Positions 26,076-35,256 are shown, counted from the first letter of the stretch. The stretch: DNA of 64,000 bases from Cyanobacteria bacterium FACHB-63 (GCA_014695255.1 JACJNX010000046.1:183566-247565), one strand, 5' to 3'. Notes: generated from the sequence alone by a model not told the origin. Made by a program: numbers and translations.

Positions 26076-26681
26076 TTAGTCAATCGCGTCTTTGACGGCA
26101 TCACCCAGCGATTTGCGAGCTTCTTTGGCTTTGAATTTGGTGTCTTCACCTGCACCCGCAACGCTGTTACCAACGTTATCTGCAGCGTTCCCAGCACCCT
26201 TTTGAATGCGATCTCCTAATTCTTTCGTTTTTTCAACTGCCCGTTCACCGGATGCGCTGATGCGATCGCCAACTTTCTTCGCTTCTTCTTTGGCATTGTT
26301 TGCGCGGCTGTTTACAGCATTACCTAAGGTGTCCTTTGTCCGCTCAGCAGCATAACCAGGATTCTTGTAGAGTTCAGCGTTGCGGGGATCTGCCTTCGTC
26401 GGATCGTTACTGGTGATGTTGCGTTTTGCGTTGTCAACCAGGGATTTTGCCTTATCAGCAGGAATTTGTCCAGGAGGCGTATCGCTAAAGTTGTTCATTC
26501 CACCTTCATAAGGCTGATTTTGTCCAACCGGATTCGGGCCGCCATCACCCTGAGCTTTAGGCATTTTTGCTTGAGCCGCATTGCTGCAAGCGGTATTCAA
26601 TAACAACATCACGCCTGCAAAAAACACGATCGCAATTTGTTTTAAGCGGGCTGCTTTGATAAAGGATGCAATTTTCTTCAT
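26076..26681 (-). CDS. lipoprotein with helical low-complexity (LEA/apolipoprotein-like) tail
   Basis: 201 residues from the ATG at 26681. A basic start and hydrophobic stretch (IVFFAGVMLLLNTACSN) form a lipoprotein signal with the lipobox LNTAC. The mature part has a Gly/Asn/Pro-rich section followed by alternating Lys/Glu/Ala repeats with recurrent GDRI, GNA and KAKEA segments, resembling amphipathic LEA-like proteins and cyanobacterial stress proteins. It likely lies at the plasma or outer membrane. It follows the next upstream secreted-protein gene by 39 bases. No enzymatic motif. Confidence 0.75.
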   Translation of the reverse strand: MKKIASFIKAARLKQIAIVFFAGVMLLLNTACSNAAQAKMPKAQGDGGPNPVGQNQPYEGGMNNFSDTPPGQIPADKAKSLVDNAKRNITSNDPTKADPRNAELYKNPGYAAERTKDTLGNAVNSRANNAKEEAKKVGDRISASGERAVEKTKELGDRIQKGAGNAADNVGNSVAGAGEDTKFKAKEARKSLGDAVKDAID

Positions 26682-26720
26682 AAGAATCTCCATTGAAGTT
26701 AAATCATGAGAGTTGAAATA

Positions 26721-27119
26721 CTACTTTCCGATCGCGGGATTCAGTTTGCTTTCGGGGCGCTGATTGGCAGCATTTGCCGTGTCTTTGAGAAACGCTGAAG
26801 CATCTTGTACCGATTGACCTGCTCTTTCAAGCACTTTCGAGCTTGGGTCAGCCCGATCGATCATCGGCTGTTTCTCATTCGGCAAAGGCGGCAATGAGGT
26901 CTGCTGAATGGTTCCAACATCAGGGTTATTCGAATTAGAGACATCCGACCCTTTGTAGATCACGTCTGAGCCATTGGTATTCACGCCGAGATCGGCTACG
27001 AAAAGAGGCGTTGCGCTACTGTAAGCAGTATTTAGTGTCAGAACAAGCGCGATCGCAACGGTCGTTAAAAGTTGTCCAATAGTTTTGAATCGTTTTAGCT
27101 GCAAACGAATCAGTTTCAT
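26721..27119 (-). CDS. secreted hypothetical protein
   Basis: 132 residues. A basic N-terminus and hydrophobic core (TVAIALVLTLNTAYSSA) form a signal peptide, with likely cleavage after the AYSSA region. The mature protein is short, polar and rich in Asn, Asp and Ser; near the end VLERAGQSVQDASAFL could form an amphipathic helix. It is the first gene of a two-gene unit with the lipoprotein downstream; both look like members of poorly characterised cyanobacterial envelope protein families. Confidence 0.7.
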   Translation of the reverse strand: MKLIRLQLKRFKTIGQLLTTVAIALVLTLNTAYSSATPLFVADLGVNTNGSDVIYKGSDVSNSNNPDVGTIQQTSLPPLPNEKQPMIDRADPSSKVLERAGQSVQDASAFLKDTANAANQRPESKLNPAIGK

Positions 27120-27367
27120 TCCTGCGCTCCTTTTCCTTTTTGTGTCGAACGGAAATAATTTCCGCTTATGTTTGTCAAATCAGCAAGCAGGGTTTCAGAG
27201 ATAAATGCTGAAACTCTAGCAATTCAGTATTATTGATGCGTCTCAAACATACATAGATGCCTTGAATTTCTACCTCTAACGCAAGTCACATTCGCGCTGG
27301 TAGGGAGGTCAATTTCTTTCTGTCTTCAGAAGGATTACGCTAAGAAGAACGATTCATTCAAGAACTC

Positions 27368-28258
27368 ATGCAGCGTTTTCGGGCGAAATGGCTTAAATCC
27401 ACACTCCGCTGGCTCATTCTCACTGCGGTTGTTTTCTTTTTGTTTCAATCGTTGCAAAAACATTGGCAAGAAGTCACGAAATTGCGGATTGATGGCAGGG
27501 GAATGGCTTGTCTTGTGGTTGCGATCGGGGTAACGCTATTGGCTCACATTTTTGCAGGCTATGTTTGGAGTTGGATTTTAGGCGTTTTGTCTTATCGAGT
27601 TTCTGGCAGTTGGAGCGCACAAACCTATCTCAAAACAAATATTGCCAAATACCTGCCAGGAAATGTTTGGCATTTCTATGGACGCATTAATGCAGCGAAG
27701 CAAATTGGAATTCCGATCGCGCCTACAACGCTGAGCATTTTGCTTGAGTCGCTTCTAATGGCTGGAGCCGCTTGCCTATTTGCACTATTGAGATTTCACT
27801 CAGCAATTTGGCTGCAAGGTGCGATCGTGATTGTGATACTGATTGCCATTCATCCGGCTTTTCTAAATATTGCGCTGAAGCAGGTCAGCAAACTGAAGCA
27901 ATCAACAGCTTTGATTCAAATCGATCGATATCCATTGTTACCACTTCTAGGTGAATTAGGGTTTTTGGGATTGCGATCGGTCGGGTTTATTTTGACATTT
28001 CTAGCGCTGCGATCGATATCGAGTGCAGAACTGCCGCTATTATTCAGTGGGTTTGCTTGGGCATGGCTCCTTGGATTTATCATTCCAGGTTTGCCAGGGG
28101 GGATTGGTGTGTTTGAAGCGCTCGCTGTAGCAATATTCAGTCAAGCCTTTCCAAGCGCCCAAGTGCTTGCAGTTGTTGCGCTCTATCGATTCGTGAATAC
28201 GTTGGCTGAGGCGATGGGAGCGGGACTTGCAGCGATCGGTGAGCGATGGTCAAGATGA
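27368..28258 (+). CDS. UPF0104 / LPG-synthase-like integral membrane protein
   Basis: 296 residues with about seven hydrophobic segments. The pattern TNIAKYLPGNVWHFYGR near residue 90 and GFIIPGLPGGIGVFEALAVA near residue 240 are the two hallmark motifs of the UPF0104 family, related to the membrane part of lysylphosphatidylglycerol synthase (MprF). The cytosolic transferase domain of MprF is absent. The family is thought to flip or handle lipids or glycolipids, without firm evidence. The last nine bases overlap the end of the gene on the other strand. Confidence 0.85.
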   Translation: MQRFRAKWLKSTLRWLILTAVVFFLFQSLQKHWQEVTKLRIDGRGMACLVVAIGVTLLAHIFAGYVWSWILGVLSYRVSGSWSAQTYLKTNIAKYLPGNVWHFYGRINAAKQIGIPIAPTTLSILLESLLMAGAACLFALLRFHSAIWLQGAIVIVILIAIHPAFLNIALKQVSKLKQSTALIQIDRYPLLPLLGELGFLGLRSVGFILTFLALRSISSAELPLLFSGFAWAWLLGFIIPGLPGGIGVFEALAVAIFSQAFPSAQVLAVVALYRFVNTLAEAMGAGLAAIGERWSR

Positions 28259-29647
28259 TTCATCAGATTTCAAATCAGGTTGTTGGCGAATAATTGGTTT
28301 CATTTGAGAAAAAATTCGATAGTGATCTGGATTGATCGGAGTTCGGGGCAGTGCTGCTTGAGTTTGCTGCATATTTACGAGGTTGTACTGCACGTTTTCA
28401 GCGTGAATTGCAAACGTCACGTTGAAGATTTCTAAGAAGTTAATAATCCAGCTACATTCTTGCTCCGGCAACTCATCGTAATATCGGATCAAGATTGCAA
28501 TTTGTGCCTCAAGGTGCGATCGTGAAGCGCTACAAATGAGAACCAACTTCAGCAAAACAATCACTAATGTCATCGGGTTGCCTTGGGTTAGCAAAGCAAC
28601 GAAAAGTGGTGAAGGATCTTGACGATTTTCAGTTGTTAGTGCCTCGATTAGACGATTACAAGTTCTTAAAATGAGAGCATCTGTTAATGGCAAGAAATCG
28701 TAATCTATGTAGAGTGAATCCAGTTTTTCAGCTAATTTTGATTGAAGCATGATCGCAAAATTGCTATGCTGCTCGACTGAAAAAATTAGATATTTCTGAA
28801 GGCTTTGTTTGAATTCTCTGTAATTCAGAGCTTGGATTTGATTAATAAAAATATTGGCTAAGTTTTCGTAGCTGAATTGCCCTCGTTTTGCAACGATCGC
28901 TTTAATCAGCATCAAGACGTTATCTCCTAAAGCAGTCGGGTTTTCGGGTGTCTTTCCGGGTACTGCCGCAGATTGAGACTTTGCAATATACATTGCTAAA
29001 TCAAACTTAAATCGGTCTTTTAATTGCCTCGAAAGCGCTCGTGCTGCTTCTCGCTGCTCAATGGGATTATTGCTTTCCACATATTGTGGAACCAACAAGT
29101 AAGAGGTGTAACGATTAATCCATTTTTTCTGCCGATTCTCATTTCGAGTGGCGAAGAGTTTTAAATCTTCGTAATCCTTACTATTAATAAAATTTTGAAT
29201 CCAACTTGCTAAACCCTTAAGATTTGAATTAGTGAATTGAGCTTTAAATTCTTGAAAGGATTGGATAAGGGATTGGATCGCAGTATAATGCCGCGTAGCA
29301 TCCCAGTTATTCACTAGAATGTAGCAGCAGCGCTTTAAAGCATTTCTAAATTCGATTTCGTTCTGTTGAGCAATAAGCTGCTCGATCGCGTGAGAAACTC
29401 TAGAACCTGCGAAATCACCATTGCAGAGAAATAAACGCTTGAACTCTAGTAAAACTTCTTCTGGAAGCCACTGCTTCACAACTTCTAGAAAGAACTGATA
29501 AAGCGTTTCTTGAGCCTGTTGAATTTTTGGTGAAGTCAATCGATTCAGTTGATGGCTAGAAACTGATTCATCGTCAAACTGATCGATCGTCCCCCCTTGC
29601 TCTCCGCTTCCCGAATTACGATCAGGTGAACCGGATGTTTTACTCAT
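28250..29647 (-). CDS. conserved hypothetical protein
   Basis: 465 residues from the ATG at 29647; a GTG at 29746 would add 33 residues. The first 35 residues are Ser/Gly/Asp-rich and probably disordered. The rest is all-helical, with repeated Leu/Ile/Phe patterns and a Cys-containing hydrophobic helix near LVIVLLKLVLICSAS, but this is probably buried rather than membrane-spanning. No catalytic motif. It may be a helical-repeat scaffold; I do not recognise the family. Confidence 0.7.
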   Translation of the reverse strand: MSKTSGSPDRNSGSGEQGGTIDQFDDESVSSHQLNRLTSPKIQQAQETLYQFFLEVVKQWLPEEVLLEFKRLFLCNGDFAGSRVSHAIEQLIAQQNEIEFRNALKRCCYILVNNWDATRHYTAIQSLIQSFQEFKAQFTNSNLKGLASWIQNFINSKDYEDLKLFATRNENRQKKWINRYTSYLLVPQYVESNNPIEQREAARALSRQLKDRFKFDLAMYIAKSQSAAVPGKTPENPTALGDNVLMLIKAIVAKRGQFSYENLANIFINQIQALNYREFKQSLQKYLIFSVEQHSNFAIMLQSKLAEKLDSLYIDYDFLPLTDALILRTCNRLIEALTTENRQDPSPLFVALLTQGNPMTLVIVLLKLVLICSASRSHLEAQIAILIRYYDELPEQECSWIINFLEIFNVTFAIHAENVQYNLVNMQQTQAALPRTPINPDHYRIFSQMKPIIRQQPDLKSDESS

Positions 29648-30014
29648 GACTTCAGCACCATAACGAACGAAACCTATTCGCACAAACTCAGGTAGAACCT
29701 CTAGGTGATACTGCGAATTCAGCGCCTCTTGCTTCAGTTTGCCCACCCCCTACAGATGAGCAAACAATCGCCGCGATCGTTCAATTTCGATCAAACATCT
29801 CTACGTCGTTCAACGTTCTTTCTCGATCGGGGTGCGGTCAGAATAAAATTAGCCGTCGCGATAAAGTTCTCATAAGGAGGACATGGGTTGCCGCTGATTG
29901 ATTAGAATCTCTAATCACAATGAACAGTGGAAGCAACGATCGCGGATCTGCCAAACCATAGACAAACTGTAATAATCTAGATACTGTGCGGAAAATGGAA
30001 GGGAGTTTTCGGTT
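29648..30014. other. intergenic region with leader mini-frame ahead of ccmK
   Basis: 367 bases between a minus-strand gene and ccmK. AAGGAGG at 29874-29880 is a near-perfect ribosome-binding site, followed by ATG at 29883 that opens only four codons (Met-Gly-Cys-Arg-stop, to 29897). A 7-bp hairpin (gattaga with tctaatc) follows at 29900-29916. The ccmK start is at 30015 with GGGAG upstream. Confidence 0.55.
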
Positions 30015-30341
30015 ATGGCAAAAGCGGTTGGAATGGTAGAAGTGCGCGGATTGCCGCCTGCGCTGGCTGTTGCCGATGTCATGGTTAAAGCCGCACGAGT
30101 TACGCTCGTTGAAATGGAAAAAGTCAGCGGGGCATACGTGACGATCGTTGTGCGGGGAGATGTATCAGAGGTGAAGATCTCTGTCGAAGCAGGACTGGAA
30201 GCCGCGAAAAAGATGCACTCTTACAAAGAAGGGGACAAGCTCTTCTTGTCGTCGCACTATATTCCGCGCCCGGATGACAACTTGATGGTAGTTTTACCGA
30301 TCGACTACAGCGATCGCACGGACGAATTCAATCGCGTCTAG
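30015..30341 (+). CDS. ccmK: carboxysome shell protein, CcmK family
   Basis: A single BMC domain of 108 residues. Matches include AVGMVEVRGLPPALAVADVM, VKAARVTLVEMEKVSGAYVT and VVRGDVSEVKISVEAG, with the C-terminal IPRPDDNLMVVLPIDY. CcmK hexamers tile the flat facets of the beta-carboxysome shell around Rubisco and carbonic anhydrase. It is not next to ccmL, ccmM or ccmN, so it is one of the satellite paralogues. The EVRGLPPALAVADVM segment differs from CcmK1/K2, and a Lys/Tyr-rich insertion (KKMHSYKEGDKLFL) precedes the last strand. I cannot say which numbered paralogue it is. Confidence 0.93.
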   Translation: MAKAVGMVEVRGLPPALAVADVMVKAARVTLVEMEKVSGAYVTIVVRGDVSEVKISVEAGLEAAKKMHSYKEGDKLFLSSHYIPRPDDNLMVVLPIDYSDRTDEFNRV

Positions 30342-30388
30342 GAATCGGAAAAGGCTATACTCCTGTTGATTTCCTTTCTCGTTCTTTC

Positions 30389-31294
30389 ATGGCTCTGGCA
30401 AATCTCACACAGGCTGACCTTGAGGGTTGGGTTGCTCAAGCACGGCAATTGACGCTTCAAGGACGCTTGCCAGATTATATTCCTCAATTGGCGCAGGTTG
30501 ATGCTCAACTCCTAGCGGTGCAGACGATCGGCGATCGGAATTTGATTGCAGGGGATTCGGCTCAGCCATTTGTGCTAATGAGTGTAGTGAAGCCGTTTTT
30601 ACTCTTGTTTTTACTAGAGCAGGTCGGAATTGAGCAGGTGTTTCAGCAGGTGGGAACACAGCCCTCAGATCAGCCCTTTCATTCGATCTCACAGCTCAAG
30701 CTCGATGAGGGACATCCCCGCAATCCAATGATTAACAGTGGCGCGATCGCGCTGACTGGATTAATGCCAAAAGCATCTGGAACAGCAAGATGTGAAGCCT
30801 TTCGGCAATGGTTGAACAATCTGGCGCAGACAGAATTTAGCCTAGATGAGAAAGCATTGGATTCGGTGCGATCGCTGACGAATCAAACCAATCGGACGAT
30901 CGCGGATCTTCTAGCGCAGCGCCAGTTAATTGATCGGGTCGATATTGCGCTCGATACTTATAATCAAATCTGTTGCTTGTCGGGCACGATCGCGGATTTA
31001 GCAAAATTAGGCTTACTGTTAGCGAAACCGCACGATCGAATCTCTCCAGTTCATCAGCAAATTGTGTCGGCGTTGATGTTGACTTGTGGATTATACGAAG
31101 CATCAAGCACCTTTGCTGTAAAAGTGGGATTGCCGATGAAATCTGGAGTCAGCGGAGCGCTACTCGCGATCGTTCCAAGGCAAGGCGCGATCGCCTGTTA
31201 TAGCCCTGCGATCAATCCCGTGGGAAATTCGGTTGCAGGGTTATTTTTGATCGAAAAGTTGTCTCAAGAATTGGGATTGAGCGTGTTCCGGTAG
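30389..31294 (+). CDS. glsA: glutaminase
   Basis: Hydrolyses glutamine to glutamate and ammonia. The 301-residue protein belongs to the serine-dependent beta-lactamase-like glutaminase family. The catalytic S-x-x-K is Ser65-Val-Val-Lys68 in FVLMSVVKPF. NPMINSGAIALTGLM carries the substrate-binding Asn, and MLTCGLYEASSTFAVKVGLP together with KSGVSGALLAIVPRQGAIA are conserved C-terminal motifs with the catalytic Tyr. It starts 47 bases after ccmK on the same strand; no functional link between the two is evident. Confidence 0.93.
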   Translation: MALANLTQADLEGWVAQARQLTLQGRLPDYIPQLAQVDAQLLAVQTIGDRNLIAGDSAQPFVLMSVVKPFLLLFLLEQVGIEQVFQQVGTQPSDQPFHSISQLKLDEGHPRNPMINSGAIALTGLMPKASGTARCEAFRQWLNNLAQTEFSLDEKALDSVRSLTNQTNRTIADLLAQRQLIDRVDIALDTYNQICCLSGTIADLAKLGLLLAKPHDRISPVHQQIVSALMLTCGLYEASSTFAVKVGLPMKSGVSGALLAIVPRQGAIACYSPAINPVGNSVAGLFLIEKLSQELGLSVFR

Positions 31295-31372
31295 CGAACT
31301 TTCTGAATCGATTGCGTCTTTCACTCCACCCCCAATGCGCTATGATTTGTCCTGTTCAAACGGCGCTAAATC

Positions 31373-32155
31373 ATGAAGTTACGAACGGTGACAGCCACTC
31401 GCTATGTCACACCACTGCGCGAAGGTGGATCACTGCCTGCGATCGTCGAAGCCGATGATGATGGAATGTATGTGTTGAAGTTTCGGGGCGCAGGTCAGGG
31501 AGCGAAATCCCTGATTGCGGAATTGATTGTCGGTGAGATGGCTCGATCAATCGGACTCCCGGTTCCTGAAATTGTTTTTATTGACCTCAATCCTGATCTT
31601 GCCCGTACAGAACCCGACCCCGAAATTCAAGATCTGATCCGCGCCAGTGCTGGGTTAAATTTAGCGCTGGACTATCTTCCGGGGTCAATCACGTTTGATC
31701 CAGTCGCCGGAAAAGCAGATGCAGAACTGGCTTCGAGAATTGTCTGGCTTGATGCGTATGCAACCAATGTCGATCGCACCGCTCGTAATGCCAATATGCT
31801 CGTTTGGCACCGCAATCTCTGGCTAATTGATCACGGTGCCGCGCTTTACTTTCATCACACCTGGACAAACTATGTTCAGCGCAGCAAAGATCGCTTTTCC
31901 GCCATCCAAGATCATGTGCTGCTGAGGTTTGCAACGGAGCTAGAAGCGGTAGACTCAAAACTGTCCGAACAACTCACGCCCCAGGTGATTGAATCGCTGG
32001 TCAATCTCATCCCGGAATCGTGGCTGGTTGAGAACACTCCGTTTTCTCAGCCTGATGAACATCGATCGGCATACATTGAGTACCTATACGCTCGATTAGA
32101 GCAACCCCGTCATTTCTTAGAGGAGGCTATCCGTGCCCGACCGCTTGCCCTATGA
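31373..32155 (+). CDS. HipA-like kinase-fold protein
   Basis: 260 residues. YVLKFRGAGQGAKSLIAELI at about residue 33 carries the Lys of the nucleotide-binding site, LDAYATNVDRTARNANML contains the catalytic-loop D-x4-N-x-D-R region, and WLIDHGAALYFHH contains the Mg2+-binding Asp. This resembles the HipA/PI3K-4K-like kinase fold but lacks the long N-terminal HipA domain. The family is annotated HipA-family kinase in cyanobacteria and is usually followed by a DUF3037 gene, as here (23-base overlap). Not a classic HipBA toxin-antitoxin; no HipB is present. Confidence 0.8.
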   Translation: MKLRTVTATRYVTPLREGGSLPAIVEADDDGMYVLKFRGAGQGAKSLIAELIVGEMARSIGLPVPEIVFIDLNPDLARTEPDPEIQDLIRASAGLNLALDYLPGSITFDPVAGKADAELASRIVWLDAYATNVDRTARNANMLVWHRNLWLIDHGAALYFHHTWTNYVQRSKDRFSAIQDHVLLRFATELEAVDSKLSEQLTPQVIESLVNLIPESWLVENTPFSQPDEHRSAYIEYLYARLEQPRHFLEEAIRARPLAL

Positions 32156-32570
32156 TTATGCGATCGTTCGCGTTGTCCCTAAAGTAGAGCGCGAAGAGTT
32201 TGTCAATGTTGGCGTGATTGTCTCTTGTGCAACCCGAAAATTTCTACAGGCGCGGATTGAACTCGATGAAAGTCGGGTGATTGCTCTCGATCCGACGATC
32301 GATCTTGAACTGGTGCGCCAACATCTTGCTGCAATTCCGACTATCTGTGCAGGTGGCAAGCAAGCAGGAGCGATCGGGCAGCTACCGCAACGGGAACGAT
32401 TTCATTGGTTAGTTGCACCCCGCAGTACAATCATTCAAACTTCACGAGTTCACACCGGACTGTGTGAGGACTTAGCCACAGTTCTCGAAGATTTGCTAAA
32501 TAAAATGGTGCGTCCTGCCCGGACAGATACGATCGCTGCATCTGCCCGGATCGAGCCAGTTAGTTTATGA
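32133..32570 (+). CDS. DUF3037 protein
   Basis: 145 residues. The N-terminal pattern YDYAIVRVVPKVEREEFVNV followed by GVIVSCATRKFL and, later, RFHWLVAPRSTIIQTSRVHTG is the DUF3037 signature. Function unknown; it commonly pairs with HipA-like kinase genes. Start is GTG at 32133 with GGAGG eight bases upstream, inside the end of the kinase gene. Its end overlaps a small minus-strand gene by 11 bases. Confidence 0.85.
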   Translation: MPDRLPYDYAIVRVVPKVEREEFVNVGVIVSCATRKFLQARIELDESRVIALDPTIDLELVRQHLAAIPTICAGGKQAGAIGQLPQRERFHWLVAPRSTIIQTSRVHTGLCEDLATVLEDLLNKMVRPARTDTIAASARIEPVSL

Positions 32571-32697
32571 GGTGAGTGTTGGTGCTGAAGTAGTAGAACG
32601 CTGCTAAAAGTACGATCGACAGCACGCCGATTAATGTACTGGTGAGAAGAACTGCCGAGGACTTCTTACCTTCTGTGGATTCAGTATTGGATTTCAT
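32560..32697 (-). CDS. small single-span membrane protein
   Basis: A 45-residue frame: a polar, charged N-terminus (MKSNTESTEGKKSS), one membrane helix (AVLLTSTLIGVLSIVLLAAF) and a short polar tail. AAGGA precedes the ATG by eight bases. The layout resembles small cyanobacterial thylakoid or stress proteins, but no family is recognised. It overlaps the end of the DUF3037 gene on the other strand. Probably a real gene missed by length cut-offs. Confidence 0.55.
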   Translation of the reverse strand: MKSNTESTEGKKSSAVLLTSTLIGVLSIVLLAAFYYFSTNTHLIN

Positions 32698-32912
32698 AAC
32701 AGTAATTCCTTGAATAATTTAGTGATCATTTTGGATTGAACAACTTTAGAGAAAATCCAGCTTTAGAGTTAAATCAGCTTTGAGATTTTGTAATCTCTCT
32801 GCACCCAAAGATTAAGAATCATCAGCAAAACCAAGGAATTACAGAAGAAAGCCTTAATGAGATCATCAGTTCGCAGTACCATCAGAGTCAAAGGCTTCTC
32901 TAAGGTGAATTT

Positions 32913-33797
32913 ATGGTACTGAAGTATGCTTATTTTCCCGGTTGTGTGGCGCAAGGTGCTTGTCGCGAATTAGATCAATCCACCAAAGCGGTAACACGAT
33001 CGCTCGGCATCGAACTGATTGAACTGAAAAAAGCCTCCTGCTGCGGATCAGGAACGTTCAAAGAAGATTCGCAACTGCTCGAAGACACTGTAAATGCTAG
33101 AAATATCGCATTAGCAGAAGAATTAAATTTACCGTTGTTAACGCATTGCAGCACTTGTCAAGGTGTAATCGGACACGTCGATGAGCGATTGAAATCGGCA
33201 GATCCAAACTATCTAAACCAAATCAACGGCTTTCTAAAAAAGGAAGGGTGTTCGCCCTACAAAGGCACAAGCGAAGTAAAACATTTACTGTGGGCATTAG
33301 TGAGCGATTACGGGTTAGAGGCGATCGCTGCCAAAGTCACCCGCAAACTTTCCGGTCTAAAGTGCGCGGCTTTCTACGGTTGCTACCTCTTGCGCGGACA
33401 GGATCACCCCTACGATGATCCGTTCAATCCGAAATCAATGGAAAATCTGTTTGAAGCGATCGGAGCCACTCCCGTTTACTATCGCGGACGGACTCAGTGC
33501 TGCGGTTGGCCCTTGGCGAGCTATGCCACTGAGCAATCGTTCCAAATGGCAGGAACCCATATCGAAGAAGCGATCTCCGCTGGAGCCGATTGTCTGGTCA
33601 CACCTTGCCCTCTGTGTCACCTGAACTTAGATTCTCGTCAGCCGGAAGTTGCGCAAATGACCGGAAAAACACTCGGCTTACCTGTGCTGCATCTGCCGCA
33701 ACTCGTCGCACTCGCGATCGGCGTACCCCCACAAGAATTAGGACTCGATCGACATATTGTTTCCACGCAGTCCGTTCTGACAAAACTAGGACAATAG
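32913..33797 (+). CDS. HdrB-like protein with two CCG domains
   Basis: 294 residues. Two cysteine-rich CCG domains are visible: CVAQGACRELD...KKASCCGSGTFKE with HCSTCQGVIGH, and FYGCYLLRG...RTQCCGWPLASY with TPCPLCHLNLDS. In heterodisulfide reductase subunit B and related proteins each domain holds part of a noncubane [4Fe-4S] cluster. Cyanobacteria carry this gene widely, annotated as HdrB-like or succinate dehydrogenase C-like, although they make no CoM/CoB. An electron-transfer role, possibly with succinate dehydrogenase, is the likeliest. No partner gene is adjacent. Confidence 0.88.
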   Translation: MVLKYAYFPGCVAQGACRELDQSTKAVTRSLGIELIELKKASCCGSGTFKEDSQLLEDTVNARNIALAEELNLPLLTHCSTCQGVIGHVDERLKSADPNYLNQINGFLKKEGCSPYKGTSEVKHLLWALVSDYGLEAIAAKVTRKLSGLKCAAFYGCYLLRGQDHPYDDPFNPKSMENLFEAIGATPVYYRGRTQCCGWPLASYATEQSFQMAGTHIEEAISAGADCLVTPCPLCHLNLDSRQPEVAQMTGKTLGLPVLHLPQLVALAIGVPPQELGLDRHIVSTQSVLTKLGQ

Positions 33798-33873
33798 AGA
33801 AATCTTGATAGTTAATGCCAGCACTCCACTGCCTGAGTTAAGTTAGACCTAGAACGCCCGGAATTCCTAATCT

Positions 33874-35256
33874 ATGCAGATACACTGCACTCGTCCTGGT
33901 TGTGCCCGTCCGATAAACCATTTTCCGGATCTCGATGATCCTAATATCTTAAAATCTGTACCGCAGAAATTTTGTACGCACTGCGGAATGGCATTAATTT
34001 TAGCAGGGCGGTATTTGCCATCCAAACTGTTGGGGCAAGGGGGCTTTGGAGCGGCATATCTGGGGCGAGATCGCTATACACCGAAGCTACGGCAGTGTGT
34101 GATCAAGCAGTTCCAACCATCCGGCAATCTTAATCCCACTCAGCTCAAGATTGCCCAAGACTTGTTTGAACGAGAAGCCGAAGTGCTAGAGCAATTGGGA
34201 CGTGAACATCCACAGATTCCCGATTTGTTTGCGTTTTTTGAGCTCACAGCCCCGAACGTCCAAACTCGCCAGGAAACCAAATTCTTCTACTTGGTTCAGG
34301 AATACATCGACGGACAAACCCTGGAAGAAGAACTCGCTCAAACGGGCAAATTTTCAGAAAGCGATATTCTGATCGTGCTGAAGCAAGTGCTCAGCATTCT
34401 CGATTTTGTGCATGAAAACGGCTCAATTCATCGCGATATTAAGCCCTCAAATATCATGCGGCATCGCAACCAGCGGCTTTATCTCCTCGATTTTGGTGCT
34501 GTGAAATTTGTCACAAAAGCGGTTGGCAATTTGCAAAGCTCAACCGGAATTTATTCGACCGGATATGCGCCACCCGAACAAATGGCAGGGGGACAGGTAC
34601 TTCCGTGTAGTGATTTGTATGCGTTAGCAGTGACTTGCATTGTATTAATCACTAATAAATTGCCGCAAGATTTGTTTGATAGCTACAACAATACTTGGAA
34701 ATGGCAGGGCTTTGCTCAGGTGAGTTCCGGATTAGCCGAGGTGCTCGATCGCATGTTGCAGTATGCCCCCGCCGATCGCTATCAATCCGCTGCTGAAGTT
34801 CTAACTGCTCTTGCTCCAAAGTCAATTGCACCTGCACCTGTGGTCGCACCGCCCCCACCTGTTGCACGTCGTCGAACGTCAATTTCGCGATTTTCGACGA
34901 TCGAGATCATGAGCAGTGCTTTGTTTACCGGATTTGAGGCAGGGATTTTAGCGATCGTCCTTGTGAGTTTGCTTGGAACAACGATGATCAGCACTGTGTT
35001 TTGGCTAGCACTGGTCGGAATTTTGGTTGTCGCTCAACTCTGGCGCTTTATCGAAAAAATTGATTTGTTAATTTTGGCGGTGATTTCAGTTCTGATCGTA
35101 GGATTTGTGAGACAACTAAACTGGGCTGGGGCATTTGTGCAAGCCGGAAACCCGTTTTTGAATCTCTTGATTGTTGCTGGATTGACAGGATTATTGGCAC
35201 TAGCGATCGCGCTGCTGTTTCGCTTGATTTATAAATTTGTTTCTCAATTTCTATGA
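33874..35256 (+). CDS. membrane Ser/Thr protein kinase with N-terminal zinc ribbon
   Basis: 460 residues. Cys5, Cys10, Cys34 and Cys37 form a zinc-ribbon-like element ahead of a Hanks-type kinase domain (about 45-310): glycine loop LLGQGGFGAAYLGRD, catalytic loop IHRDIKPSNIM, Mg2+ loop LLDFGAVKF and the activation end GYAPPEQMAGG. A Pro/Ala-rich linker (about 312-335) leads to about four membrane helices in the last 120 residues. The kinase domain is therefore cytosolic and tethered by its C-terminus. It overlaps the next gene by four bases; that gene encodes a membrane-anchored phosphate-binding-like protein, suggesting a sensor-kinase pair. Confidence 0.9.
   Translation: MQIHCTRPGCARPINHFPDLDDPNILKSVPQKFCTHCGMALILAGRYLPSKLLGQGGFGAAYLGRDRYTPKLRQCVIKQFQPSGNLNPTQLKIAQDLFEREAEVLEQLGREHPQIPDLFAFFELTAPNVQTRQETKFFYLVQEYIDGQTLEEELAQTGKFSESDILIVLKQVLSILDFVHENGSIHRDIKPSNIMRHRNQRLYLLDFGAVKFVTKAVGNLQSSTGIYSTGYAPPEQMAGGQVLPCSDLYALAVTCIVLITNKLPQDLFDSYNNTWKWQGFAQVSSGLAEVLDRMLQYAPADRYQSAAEVLTALAPKSIAPAPVVAPPPPVARRRTSISRFSTIEIMSSALFTGFEAGILAIVLVSLLGTTMISTVFWLALVGILVVAQLWRFIEKIDLLILAVISVLIVGFVRQLNWAGAFVQAGNPFLNLLIVAGLTGLLALAIALLFRLIYKFVSQFL

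Noticed and set aside
31373..32155. Classic HipA toxin of a HipBA module
   Set aside because: No HipB-like helix-turn-helix gene is adjacent and the N-terminal HipA domain is absent.
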